Source: Burkholderiaceae bacterium
GTDB lineage: Bacteria; Pseudomonadota; Gammaproteobacteria; Burkholderiales; Burkholderiaceae_E
Direction of reading: 5' to 3'
DNA length: 64,000 bases
Assembly: GCA_016710525.1 (NCBI GenBank)
Contig: JADJVQ010000017.1
Span: forward strand, 119,472-183,471
The translations under genes and the position numbers were made by a program. Positions within the stretch are counted from its first letter, which is position 1; every line of letters begins with the position of its first letter. The notes below the pieces were generated by a model, which worked only from the letters and a program-made list of their open reading frames with translations, was not told where the DNA came from and did no database searches. Below, piece after piece: positions 16,480 to 25,127 of the stretch.

Positions 16480-18888
16480 ATGAGTCGATTCATCGTCAGG
16501 AAAGTCGCGGTGCTGGGCGCCGGGGTGATGGGGGCGCAGATTGCGGCCCATCTGGTCAATGCGGGCGTGGGCGTGCTGCTGTTCGATCTGCCGGCCCGCG
16601 AAGGGCCGCGCAACGGGGTGGCGCTGCGCGCCATCGAGGGCCTGAAGAAGATGAACCCGGCGGCGCTCGGTCATCCGGACCTGGCCGCTTTCATCGAGCC
16701 CGCCAACTACGACGAACACCTCGAGCGGCTGCGCGAGTGCGAACTGGTGATCGAGGCGATCGCCGAGCGCATGGACTGGAAGCACGACCTGTACGCGAAG
16801 GTCGCGCCCTTCGTCGGCGCGGACGCGATCTTCGGCAGCAACACCTCGGGCTTGTCGATCGGCCGGCTCGGCGAAGGCGTTCCTCAGGCGCTGCGCGCCC
16901 GATTCTGCGGCGTGCATTTCTTCAATCCGCCGCGCTATATGCACCTGGTCGAACTGATCGCCACTCCCGACACCGCGCCCGAAGTGCTCGACAAGCTCGA
17001 GACCTTCCTGACGTCCACGCTGGGCAAGGGCTGCATCCGCGCCAAGGACACGCCCAATTTCATCGCCAACCGGATCGGCACCTTCCAGATGTTTGCCACG
17101 GTGCGCGAGGCCGAGAAATTCGGCCTGGGCTTCGATGTTGTCGACGACCTCACCGGGACCAAGCTGGGGCGCGCGAAGTCCGGCACTTTCCGCACCGCCG
17201 ACATCGTGGGCCTGGACACCATCGGGCATGTGATGAAGACCATGCAGGATCAGCTGCCCGATGACCCGTTCCGGCCCTTGTACGACACGCCGGCGGCGTT
17301 CGCCGCGCTGATTGCCAAAGGCGCGCTCGGCCAGAAGAGCGGTGGCGGGTTCTATCGCAAGGAGGGCAAGGCCATCCTGCGCTTCGATCCCGCCAAGGGC
17401 GAGTACGTGCCGTCCTCGGGCAAGGCCGACGAAACGGTCAACCGCATCCTGAAGAAGAAGGATCCGGCCGAACGCCTGAAGCTGCTGCGCGAGTCGGGCA
17501 ATCCGCAGGCCCAGTTCGTCTGGGCCATCCTGCGCGATGCCTGGCACTACGCCGCGGTCAAGCTCGAGGAGATCGCCGGCAACGCGCGCGATCTGGACCT
17601 GGCGATGCGCTTCGGCTTCGCCGCCACGCAGGGCCCCTTCGAAGCCTGGCAGCAGGCCGGCTGGGCCCAGGTGGCGCAATGGATTGCGCAGGACATCGCC
17701 GAAGGCAAGGCACTGGCGGCCGTGCCGCTGCCCGCCTGGGTCACCAGCGGGCCGGTCGCCGAGCGCGGCGGAGTCCACCAGCCCGAGGGCTCGTTCAGCC
17801 CGGCCACCGGCGGCTTCGTGCCGATGTCCGCTCATCCGGTGTACCGCCGCCAGGTCTTCCCGGCCGCGGTGCTCGGGTCGGCGGCTCCCGATGGGCACAC
17901 GGGCGGCACCACGGTCTTCGAAGACGAGTCGATCCGGGCCTGGACCCTGTCGGAGCGTGGCCTGGACGATGTGCTGATCCTGTCGATCCGCAGCAAGATG
18001 CATGCGCTGGGCCTGGGGTTCATGGCCGGCCTGTCGCGGGCGCTCGACCTGGCCGAGCGCGACTACCAGGGCCTGGTGATCTGGTCGCCGGACGATCCGT
18101 TTTCGGTCGGCCTCGATCTGCAGGCGCTGCTGCCGCTGTTCATGTCGGGTGGCGTGAAGGCGCTCGAGCCGGAAGCCAGGAAGATGCACGAGGTGATGCT
18201 GCGCCTGCGCTATGCGCAGGTGCCGACCGTCGCCGCGGTGGCGGGCATGGCCTTGGGCGGGGGCTGCGAGCTGGCCGTCAACTGCGCGCGCCGGGTCGCG
18301 CATCTCGAGAGCTACATCGGCCTGGTCGAGGTGGGCGTCGGCCTGATCCCGGGCGCTGGCGGACTGACCTACGGGGCGCGCCGCGCGGCCGAGGAGTCGC
18401 GGGCCGCGCCGGATGCCAATCTGCTCGCCTTCCTTCTGAAGTACGTGATGGCCGCCGGCACCGCTCAGGTGTCCAAGTCGGCGATCGAAGCGCAGGCCAT
18501 GGGCTGGCTGCTGGAGAGCGACCGCATCGTGTTCAATCGCCACGAGCTGCTGTATGCGGCAGTGCGCGAGGCCAAGGCGATGAGCGATGCCGGGTATCGG
18601 CCGCCGCGCCGGGCGCTGTTCAAGGTGGCCGGGCGCGGGGGCATCGCGACCATCACCGCGCAGCTGTCCAACATGCGCGACGGCGGCTTCATCACCGCCC
18701 ACGATTTTCATCTGGGCCGCACGATCGCCGAGGTGATGTGCGGTGGTGATGTCGATGCCGGTTCGATGGTCGACGAGGCGTGGATCATGGCGCTGGAGCG
18801 CCGTGCCTTCTTGGGCCTGCTCACCCACCCCAAGACCCAGGAACGAGTGATGGGCCTGATGCAGACCGGCAAGCCGGTGCGCAACTGA
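16480..18888 (+). CDS. Bifunctional 3-hydroxyacyl-CoA dehydrogenase / enoyl-CoA hydratase
   Basis: 802 aa, ATG 16480 after GAGGAGCGCAGC. N-terminal Rossmann fold (VLGAGVMGAQIAAHL), catalytic HFFNPPRYMHLVEL, the second 3HCDH domain, then a C-terminal crotonase with VAGMALGGGCELAVNC and GLVEVGVGLIPGAGG, so both hydratase glutamates are present. Domain order (dehydrogenase first, hydratase last) is that of the FadN-like enzymes rather than FadB. Together with the thiolase 16 bp downstream it completes the beta-oxidation spiral. Confidence 0.92.
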   Translation: MSRFIVRKVAVLGAGVMGAQIAAHLVNAGVGVLLFDLPAREGPRNGVALRAIEGLKKMNPAALGHPDLAAFIEPANYDEHLERLRECELVIEAIAERMDWKHDLYAKVAPFVGADAIFGSNTSGLSIGRLGEGVPQALRARFCGVHFFNPPRYMHLVELIATPDTAPEVLDKLETFLTSTLGKGCIRAKDTPNFIANRIGTFQMFATVREAEKFGLGFDVVDDLTGTKLGRAKSGTFRTADIVGLDTIGHVMKTMQDQLPDDPFRPLYDTPAAFAALIAKGALGQKSGGGFYRKEGKAILRFDPAKGEYVPSSGKADETVNRILKKKDPAERLKLLRESGNPQAQFVWAILRDAWHYAAVKLEEIAGNARDLDLAMRFGFAATQGPFEAWQQAGWAQVAQWIAQDIAEGKALAAVPLPAWVTSGPVAERGGVHQPEGSFSPATGGFVPMSAHPVYRRQVFPAAVLGSAAPDGHTGGTTVFEDESIRAWTLSERGLDDVLILSIRSKMHALGLGFMAGLSRALDLAERDYQGLVIWSPDDPFSVGLDLQALLPLFMSGGVKALEPEARKMHEVMLRLRYAQVPTVAAVAGMALGGGCELAVNCARRVAHLESYIGLVEVGVGLIPGAGGLTYGARRAAEESRAAPDANLLAFLLKYVMAAGTAQVSKSAIEAQAMGWLLESDRIVFNRHELLYAAVREAKAMSDAGYRPPRRALFKVAGRGGIATITAQLSNMRDGGFITAHDFHLGRTIAEVMCGGDVDAGSMVDEAWIMALERRAFLGLLTHPKTQERVMGLMQTGKPVRN

Positions 18889-18904
18889 GGCCAGGGAGAC
18901 AGAC

Positions 18905-20134
18905 ATGAGCAGACAAGTGCAGGACGCCTACATCGTCGCCGCGACGCGCACGCCGATCGGCAAGGCCCCCAAGGGCATGTTCCGCCATCACCGGCCCGAC
19001 GACCTGCTGGTGCATGCCATCCGCGGCGCGCTCGCGCAGGTGCCCTCGCTGGACCCGGCCACCATCGAGGACGCGATCGTCGGCTGCGCGATACCCGAGG
19101 CCGAGCAGGGCCTGAACATGGCGCGCATCGCCGTGCTGCTGGCGGGGCTTCCGGTCAGCGTGGGAGGGGTTACTGTCAATCGGTTCTGCGCCTCGGGCCT
19201 GACGGCGCTGGCGATGGCGGCAGATCGTATCCGCGTCGGCGAGGCGGACGTGATGATCGCGGCCGGCGCGGAGTCGATGAGCATGGTGCCCATGATGGGC
19301 CACACGCCGTCGATCAACCCCGAGGTGTTCGCCCGCGACGAGAATGTGGGCATCGCCTACGGCATGGGCCTGACCGCCGAACGCGTGGCGCAGCGATGGA
19401 AGGTGAGCCGCGAGGCGCAGGATGCGTTCGCGCTGGCCTCTCACCAGAAGGCCTTGGCGGCGCAACAGTCGGGCGAATTCGGCGACGAGATCACGCCGGT
19501 CGAGGTGATCGAGCGCTATCCGGACCTGGCCACCGGCCTGCCGGCGACGCGCAGCCGGATTGCCGCGCTCGACGAAGGCCCGCGGGCCGAGACCACGCTA
19601 GAGGCGCTGGCCAAACTGCGCACGGTGTTCGCCAGTGCCCGGGATCCCGGCGGCAAGGCCACGGGCCTGGGCAGCGTCACCGCCGGCAACAGCTCTCAGA
19701 CCTCCGATGGCGCCGGAGCGCTGATCGTGGTCAGCGAGCGCATGCTCAAGCAGTTTTCGCTGACTCCGCTCGCCCGCTTCGTATCGTTCTCGGTGCGTGG
19801 CGTGGCGCCCGACATCATGGGCATCGGACCCAAGGAGGCCATTCCGGCGGCGCTGAAGTCGGCCGGCCTGCGTCAGGAGGACATGGGCTGGATCGAGCTG
19901 AACGAAGCCTTCGCCGCGCAGGCCCTGGCGGTGATCCAGGACCTGGGCCTGGACCCGTCGGTGGTCAATCCGCTGGGCGGCGCGATCGCGCTGGGCCATC
20001 CGCTGGGCGCGACCGGCGCGATCCGCGCGGCCACCGTGGTGCATGCGCTGCGCCGGCGACAGCTGAAGTACGGCATGGTGACGATGTGCGTGGGCACCGG
20101 CATGGGGGCGGCCGGCATTCTCGAGCGGGTCTGA
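18905..20134 (+). CDS. fadA: Acetyl-CoA C-acyltransferase (thiolase)
   Basis: 409 aa. Nucleophile Cys95 in VNRFCASGL, GGAIALGHPLGATGA with the catalytic His, and the second cysteine in CVGTGMGAAG. It catalyses thiolytic cleavage of 3-ketoacyl-CoA. Start ATG 18905 follows CAGGGAGACAG. Last gene of the unit that begins at the TetR promoter; name given by pathway position and family. Confidence 0.93.
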   Translation: MSRQVQDAYIVAATRTPIGKAPKGMFRHHRPDDLLVHAIRGALAQVPSLDPATIEDAIVGCAIPEAEQGLNMARIAVLLAGLPVSVGGVTVNRFCASGLTALAMAADRIRVGEADVMIAAGAESMSMVPMMGHTPSINPEVFARDENVGIAYGMGLTAERVAQRWKVSREAQDAFALASHQKALAAQQSGEFGDEITPVEVIERYPDLATGLPATRSRIAALDEGPRAETTLEALAKLRTVFASARDPGGKATGLGSVTAGNSSQTSDGAGALIVVSERMLKQFSLTPLARFVSFSVRGVAPDIMGIGPKEAIPAALKSAGLRQEDMGWIELNEAFAAQALAVIQDLGLDPSVVNPLGGAIALGHPLGATGAIRAATVVHALRRRQLKYGMVTMCVGTGMGAAGILERV

Positions 20135-20152
20135 GCTGACCGGCTGCGGGTG

Positions 20153-20917
20153 ATGCCCTTCGTCCCGATGCGCCCCTGGATGTTCGAGACGACTTGTGCG
20201 CCGCTGCTGATGCTGCAGGGGCGCCATGTGCGTCGGGTCACCCCGCAACTGCCCGAGGCGCAGGGCGATCGCGCCGGCGTGGCGGGGCCGTCGGAACGAT
20301 CCGGGTCCGGTGCCCGGTCCGTGCGGTTGCTGATCACCGGCGATTCCTCGGCGGCCGGCGTCGGCGTGCAACGGATCAGCGATGCGATGGCCGGTGTGTT
20401 CCCTGAAGCGCTGGCCGCACGCCTGGCCTGCCGGGTGCACTGGCGGCTGGTCGCCGGATCGGGGCTGACGGCGGCCGGTGTGCTGTCGCTGCTCGAGCAA
20501 GAACCAGGGCTCGACGGCCAAATCGATGCGGCCGTGATCGTGGTCGGCGTCAACGATGCGACCGGCCGCCATTCCCGGGCGCGCTGGCTGGCCGACCTCG
20601 AGGCCTTGCGGGCGCGGCTGCGGATCCTCGCGCCGCGGGCGACGCTGCACTGGTCGGGGCTGCCGCCGATGCATCGCTTCCCCGCATTGCCCAATCCGCT
20701 GCGGGCCTACCTGGGCGCCCGCGCCCGGCTGCTCGATGCCGAACTGGCCGGCTGGGTCGCGCGCGATGCCTCGATGCGTCATCTGCCGATCCCCGCGCTG
20801 TCGGGCGAAGGCATGATGGCCACCGACGGGTTCCACCCGGGCCCGCGCGGTCACCGCCTCTGGGGCGAACTGCTCGCCGGCGCGCTCGCCGGCGATCTGC
20901 GCCGTGCGACGCCATGA
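20153..20917 (+). CDS. SGNH/GDSL-type hydrolase
   Basis: 254 aa. Block I reads LLITGDSSAAGVG (catalytic Ser), block III VGVNDATG, block V DGFHPGPRGH with the catalytic Asp/His pair: a complete SGNH esterase. No signal peptide; the first 55 residues are not conserved-looking and the start (ATG 20153, or GTG 20150) is uncertain. The stop overlaps the next start (ATGA), so it is translationally coupled to the Bug receptor gene. Likely a cytoplasmic esterase or thioesterase. Confidence 0.82.
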   Translation: MPFVPMRPWMFETTCAPLLMLQGRHVRRVTPQLPEAQGDRAGVAGPSERSGSGARSVRLLITGDSSAAGVGVQRISDAMAGVFPEALAARLACRVHWRLVAGSGLTAAGVLSLLEQEPGLDGQIDAAVIVVGVNDATGRHSRARWLADLEALRARLRILAPRATLHWSGLPPMHRFPALPNPLRAYLGARARLLDAELAGWVARDASMRHLPIPALSGEGMMATDGFHPGPRGHRLWGELLAGALAGDLRRATP

Positions 20918-21891
20918 GGCGCGCTGTTCTGCGTGGCCTGGCTGTGCTGGTCCCCAGCCTGCGCGTGGCGCCGGCCAGGGCACAACCCGATTCCTACCCC
21001 GCGCGGCCGTTGCGCCTGATCGTGCCCTTTCCCCCGGGCGGTTCGACCGATCTGTTCGCGCGCTCGCTGGCCGCGCGCCTGGCCGACAGCTGGCGCCAGC
21101 CGGTGGTGGTCGAAAACCGGGCGGGCGGCGGCGGCACGATCGGCGCGGGTCTGGCAGCCAAGGCGGCACCCGATGGTTACACGCTGATGATGGGGCACAT
21201 CGGCACGCTGGCGGTCAATGTGTCTCTGTTCGCGCGCCTGTCCTACGATCCGGTCAACGACTTCACGCCGGTGGCCCAGATCGCCAGTGTCCCCAACGTG
21301 CTGGTGGTCCACCCGGCGGTGCCTCTGCACAGCGTGCGCGAGCTCGTCGCCTTTGCCCGGGCCAATCCCGAGCGGCTGATGTACGCCTCGGGCGGCAATG
21401 GCGGGGCGGCGCACATCGCGATGGAACACTTCAAGCAGCGCACCGGCGTTCGCATCGTCCACGTGCCCTACAAGGGCACAGCCCAGGCGCTCACCGATGT
21501 GATCTCGGGCCAGGTCGCGATGACCATGACCGGGGCGCCGCCGCTGATGCCGCACCTGCAGGCGGGCAGCCTGCGCGCGCTCGGTGTCTCGGGGCTGCGG
21601 CGGGTCGAGGCGCTGGCGCAGGTGCCCACCATCGCCGAGTCCGGCGTGCCGGGCTTCGATGCCACGCAGTGGTATGGCGTGGTCGCGCCTGCCGGCACCC
21701 CGCGCCCCCTGGTCGAAAAGCTCAATCGCGAGATCCGCGCCATCCTTGCCTCACCGGCGATGCGGGAACGTCTGCGTTCGGAGGGTGCGGATGCCGCGAC
21801 TGGTACGCCGGAGGAATTCGGCGTCTTCATCAGGTCCGAGATCGCCCGCTGGGCTGGGGTGATCACCAGCGCGGGCATCAGGCCCGACTGA
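20914..21891 (+). CDS. Bug-family tripartite-tricarboxylate-type periplasmic binding protein
   Basis: 325 aa; short signal peptide with an Arg-rich n-region, cleavage near ARA-QPD. Typical Bug blocks: YPARPLRLIVPFPPGGSTD, VVENRAGGGGTIG, APDGYTLMMG, PYKGTAQALTDV and AESGVPGFDATQWYG. Binds a small carboxylate in the periplasm. No TctA/TctB transporter genes are in the window, so the partner permease is elsewhere or absent; ligand unknown. Confidence 0.92.
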   Translation: MRRAVLRGLAVLVPSLRVAPARAQPDSYPARPLRLIVPFPPGGSTDLFARSLAARLADSWRQPVVVENRAGGGGTIGAGLAAKAAPDGYTLMMGHIGTLAVNVSLFARLSYDPVNDFTPVAQIASVPNVLVVHPAVPLHSVRELVAFARANPERLMYASGGNGGAAHIAMEHFKQRTGVRIVHVPYKGTAQALTDVISGQVAMTMTGAPPLMPHLQAGSLRALGVSGLRRVEALAQVPTIAESGVPGFDATQWYGVVAPAGTPRPLVEKLNREIRAILASPAMRERLRSEGADAATGTPEEFGVFIRSEIARWAGVITSAGIRPD

Positions 21892-21946
21892 GCCCGAGCG
21901 AACGCGCGCGGCCCCGGCCGGATGACGGGTCCGGCGGTCTGCGCTG

Positions 21947-22339
21947 CTACGGTGCCGACAGCGGGCGCTTGGCGCCGGCGTCGTCGATCGCCACGTAGGT
22001 GAGCGTGGCTTCGGTGACCTTGACCACGACCGGCGCCCAAGGATTCCTCTCGGCGATCACCTCGACGTGCACGGTGATCGACGTCCTGCCGGTCTTTTCG
22101 ATGCGGGTGTAGAGGGAGACCACATCGCCGATCGAGATCGGCTGGCGGAAATGGAAGCTGTTGACCGCCACCGTCGCCACCCGGCCGCGCGCGCAGCGCG
22201 CCGCCGCGATGCCGCCGGCGATATCGACCTGGGCCATCACCCAGCCACCGAAGATGTCGCCATTGGAATTGACGTCAGCGGGCATGGGCGCGACCCGCAG
22301 CATCAGATCATGGTCGGCAGGGGCGTGGATGGTGGTCAT
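21947..22339 (-). CDS. yciA: Acyl-CoA thioesterase, YciA-type hotdog
   Basis: 130 aa hotdog-fold thioesterase: NSNGDIFGGWVMAQVD carries the catalytic Asp, and VNSFHFRQPISIGDVVSLYTR is typical of YciA. Hydrolyses acyl-CoAs in the cytoplasm. ATG 22339 was chosen because conserved sequence starts there; the frame remains open upstream through low-complexity repeat DNA. A TACCAT (minus strand, about 22375-22381) could be its -10. Confidence 0.9.
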   Translation of the reverse strand: MTTIHAPADHDLMLRVAPMPADVNSNGDIFGGWVMAQVDIAGGIAAARCARGRVATVAVNSFHFRQPISIGDVVSLYTRIEKTGRTSITVHVEVIAERNPWAPVVVKVTEATLTYVAIDDAGAKRPLSAP

Positions 22340-22396
22340 GGTCGTGGTGCGTCCGGGCGGTCGATCACCGGGGCATGGTAACGCGGCCGTTGCAAG

Positions 22397-22459
22397 GCAT
22401 GTGGCATGTGGCATGTGGCGCAGCGTCGCAGCGTCGCGGCGTCGCGGCGTCGCGGCGGT
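22397..22459 (+). repeat. Tandem 7-bp and 8-bp repeats between yciA and the ABC exporter
   Basis: Three GCATGTG units (22397-22417) are followed by 8-bp units GCAGCGTC, GCAGCGTC, GCGGCGTC, GCGGCGTC and a partial fifth (22420-22459). They lie in the divergent intergenic region of two genes and could vary in copy number. Confidence 0.8.
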
Positions 22460-22513
22460 GGCGCGGCGGCGGCGGCGCCTGCCCCTCCTTGGGCCCGCCC
22501 GCGAGGCGCCTGT

Positions 22514-22519
22514 TAGCAT
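22514..22519 (+). promoter_or_regulatory. -10-like TAGCAT immediately upstream of the ABC exporter ATG
   Basis: TAGCAT ends 6 nt before the ATG at 22526, so a transcript starting the usual 6-8 nt downstream would begin at or next to the start codon. No Shine-Dalgarno sequence is present. The -35 is poor (TTGGGC, 19-bp spacer). Confidence 0.5.
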
Positions 22520-22525
22520 CCCCGC

Positions 22526-24487
22526 ATGAGACACGCTTCAAACCTGCCCCTGCCCGCGGCTCCCGACAGCCGCCGCGCACGCGGCGACTGGCAGACGATC
22601 CGCACCCTGCTGCCTTACTTGTGGGAGTACCGGGTCAGGGTGCTGTTCGCGCTGATCTGCCTGATCTCGGCCAAGGCCGCCAACGTCGGCGTGCCGGTGC
22701 TGCTCAAGCAGATCGTCGATGCGCTGATGCCTGGCGCCGGCGCCGCGCAGCTCGCGCTCGCAGTCCCGCTCGGGCTGGTGCTGGCCTACGGCGCGCTGCG
22801 CTTGTCCAACACCGTGTTCACCGAACTGCGCGAACTGGTGTTTGCCAAAGTGACCGAGCGGGCGGTGCGGCGGGTTGCGCTGCAGGTCTTCCAGCACCTG
22901 CACGCGCTGTCGCTGCGCTTTCATCTCGAGCGCCAGACGGGTGGCCTCACGCGCGACATCGAGCGCGGCACGCGGGCAATCTCGTCTCTGGTCAGCTACA
23001 CGCTGTACAGCATCCTGCCCACCCTGGTCGAAATCGGCCTGGTGCTGGGCTACCTGCTGCTCAACTACGAAGGCTGGTTCGTGGGCATCGCGGTAGGCGC
23101 GCTGAGTGTGTACATCCTGTTCACCATCACGGTCACCGAGTGGCGCACGCAATTCCGGCGCTCGATGAACGAACTCGACTCGAAGGCCAACACCCGGGCG
23201 ATCGATTCATTGCTGAACTACGAAACCGTCAAGTACTTCAGCAACGAAGCATTCGAGACACGCCGCTACGACGAAACCCTGCAGCGTTATGAACGGGCCA
23301 AACTGAAGAGCCAGACCAGCCTGTCGCTGCTGAATACGGGCCAGTCGCTGATCATCGCGGTCGCGGTCACGCTGATGGTCTGGCGGGCCACCGTCGGCGT
23401 GGTCGAGGGCCGGATGACCATCGGCGATCTGGTGCTCGTCAACGGCTTCATGATCCAGCTCTATGCGCCGCTGAACTTCCTGGGCGTGCTGTACCGCGAA
23501 ATCAAGCAGGGGCTGACCGACCTGGAGCGGATGTTCGGTTTGCTCGACGCCAACCGGGAGATCGACGACTCGCCGGGCGCTCTGCCGCTGCGGGCCAGTG
23601 CCGGCCCGCAACTGCGTTTCGAGGACGTGTCGTTTCACTATGATGCGAAGCGCCCGATCCTGCGCAACCTCAGCTTCACGATGGCCCCCGGCACCACCAC
23701 CGCGGTCGTCGGGCCCAGCGGGGCGGGCAAGTCGACACTGGGCCGGCTGCTGTTCCGCTTCTACGACGTCACCGGCGGGCGGATCCTGATCGAGGATCAG
23801 GACCTGCGCGAGGTCACCCAGGCCAGTCTTCGCCAGGCGGTGGGCATCGTGCCTCAGGACACCGTGCTGTTCAATGACAGCCTGCGCTACAACATCGCCT
23901 ATGGCCGGCCGGGCGCCGGCGATGACGAGGTGCAGGCGGTGGCCAGGGCCGCGCAGCTCGACGGATTCATCGCGACCCTGCCCGAAGGCTACGAAACCTC
24001 GGTGGGCGAGCGCGGCCTGAAACTGTCGGGCGGCGAAAAGCAGCGCGTGGCGATCGCCCGGATGCTGCTGAAGAACCCGCCCATCCTGATCCTCGATGAA
24101 GCCACCTCGGCCCTCGATTCACGCAACGAACAGGCCATCCAGGAGGCGCTGAAGCGGGTGGCGGCGGGGCGCACCACGCTCGTGATCGCGCACCGGTTGT
24201 CGACCATCGTGGACGCCGATCAGATCCTGGTGATGCAGCAGGGCCGCATCGTCGAACGCGGCCGGCATGAGGAGCTGCTGGCCCGCGGCGAGGTCTATGC
24301 CCAGATGTGGGCCTTGCAGCAGACTCAGGAAGCCCGAGCTGCCCTGACCGGGCGGCCAGCGCGTCAGCGCCGCCCGCGCGAAATGAAGCCGCCGCGCGGC
24401 ACGAAGCCGCGCAGCGCCGGCGCGCCGCCCCCGCCGCCGCGGGGAACCGTGATGTGTCCGCCGCCGAACGGCCGCAGGGGCACATAG
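22526..24487 (+). CDS. Atm1/HMT-type ABC exporter (fused permease-ATPase)
   Basis: 653 aa. N-terminal ABC membrane domain of about six helices (residues 30-310) and a nucleotide-binding domain with Walker A GPSGAGKST, signature LSGGEKQRVAIARM, Walker B ILILDEATSALDS and H-loop VIAHRLST. Closest in pattern to Atm1/HMT1 half transporters (KANTRAIDSLLNYETVKYF before the ATPase), which export glutathione-type or heavy-metal conjugates. The last 45 residues are Pro/Arg rich and overlap the convergent lipoprotein gene by 124 bp; the functional protein probably ends near MWALQQ. Confidence 0.9.
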   Translation: MRHASNLPLPAAPDSRRARGDWQTIRTLLPYLWEYRVRVLFALICLISAKAANVGVPVLLKQIVDALMPGAGAAQLALAVPLGLVLAYGALRLSNTVFTELRELVFAKVTERAVRRVALQVFQHLHALSLRFHLERQTGGLTRDIERGTRAISSLVSYTLYSILPTLVEIGLVLGYLLLNYEGWFVGIAVGALSVYILFTITVTEWRTQFRRSMNELDSKANTRAIDSLLNYETVKYFSNEAFETRRYDETLQRYERAKLKSQTSLSLLNTGQSLIIAVAVTLMVWRATVGVVEGRMTIGDLVLVNGFMIQLYAPLNFLGVLYREIKQGLTDLERMFGLLDANREIDDSPGALPLRASAGPQLRFEDVSFHYDAKRPILRNLSFTMAPGTTTAVVGPSGAGKSTLGRLLFRFYDVTGGRILIEDQDLREVTQASLRQAVGIVPQDTVLFNDSLRYNIAYGRPGAGDDEVQAVARAAQLDGFIATLPEGYETSVGERGLKLSGGEKQRVAIARMLLKNPPILILDEATSALDSRNEQAIQEALKRVAAGRTTLVIAHRLSTIVDADQILVMQQGRIVERGRHEELLARGEVYAQMWALQQTQEARAALTGRPARQRRPREMKPPRGTKPRSAGAPPPPPRGTVMCPPPNGRRGT

Positions 24488-24963
24488 CCGCGGTAATACG
24501 GGTAGCCCCAATAGCCGCCAGACCCGGCGAAATAGCCGAAGCCGAGCCCCAGCCCGAACGGCAGCCACGGATAGGTGGTGTCGTAGAGCGGGTAGGGCTC
24601 GTGGATGACCGTGCCTTGTGCCACGCCGCCGTTGGCGATCTGGGCATCGGCATATGCGGCGGCGGCCTGCAGGCTTTGCATCAGTTCGGGGCTGGCGCCG
24701 GCGGCCGAGAGCACGTCGTAGTCGGCTGGCGCGGGCGCGACCCGCAGTCCGCGCGCGCGGACGTCGGCGATGATGTCGTTCTGGGGCCGGTGCGCCTGCA
24801 GCATCTGCAGGAGTTCGCCGATCGACATCCCCGGCGCGGCTTGCTGCACGGTCTGGCCGGGTACGGGACCGGTGCTGCGCAGCGGCACACTGTAGTAGGT
24901 GGCGCACCCCTGCAATGCGGCCACTGCTAGGGTGGCCAGGGCGAGCGAGAGAGGGCGGCGCAT
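24364..24963 (-). CDS. Lipoprotein with Gly/Tyr-rich C-terminus
   Basis: 199 aa with a lipoprotein signal (LATLAVAALQGC). The middle part (MSIGELLQMLQAHRPQNDIIADVRARGLRV) looks like a small helical domain seen in proteins predicted to bind other envelope components; the C-terminal third is rich in Gly, Tyr and Pro (GLGFGYFAGSGGYWGYPYY). Outer-membrane or periplasmic; function unknown. Its 3' end overlaps the ABC exporter gene on the other strand. Confidence 0.75.
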   Translation of the reverse strand: MRRPLSLALATLAVAALQGCATYYSVPLRSTGPVPGQTVQQAAPGMSIGELLQMLQAHRPQNDIIADVRARGLRVAPAPADYDVLSAAGASPELMQSLQAAAAYADAQIANGGVAQGTVIHEPYPLYDTTYPWLPFGLGLGFGYFAGSGGYWGYPYYRGYVPLRPFGGGHITVPRGGGGGAPALRGFVPRGGFISRGRR

Positions 24964-24990
24964 GGTTCAGGTTCCTTGGAGCGATCGAGC

Positions 24991-25006
24991 CGGGCCGATC
25001 GGCCCG
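24991..25006. promoter_or_regulatory. Perfect 16-bp palindrome in the lipoprotein 5' leader
   Basis: CGGGCCGATCGGCCCG is its own reverse complement and lies 28 bp upstream of the lipoprotein start codon, between it and the divergent tartrate dehydrogenase gene. It may be a protein-binding site or simply a GC-rich hairpin in the leader. Confidence 0.5.
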
Positions 25007-25075
25007 CTTGGGCGCCCGGCGAGAAGCCGGCAGGGCACAGACGGCTCGATCCCAACGTCAGAATAAACCCCGGGG

Positions 25076-25102
25076 TTGACCCTCGGGCGGTGGCGTTACA
25101 CT
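25076..25102 (+). promoter_or_regulatory. Promoter of the tartrate dehydrogenase gene
   Basis: TTGACC (25076-25081), a 15-bp spacer and TACACT (25097-25102), then a leader with CAGGAG before ATG 25128. The spacer is shorter than ideal. Confidence 0.45.
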
Positions 25103-25127
25103 TGCTTACCAAGTCTCAGGAGCATTC

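Noticed and set aside
16291..18906. 871-residue reverse-strand open frame opposite the bifunctional beta-oxidation enzyme
   Set aside because: Same antisense artefact; the forward frame has complete catalytic motifs.
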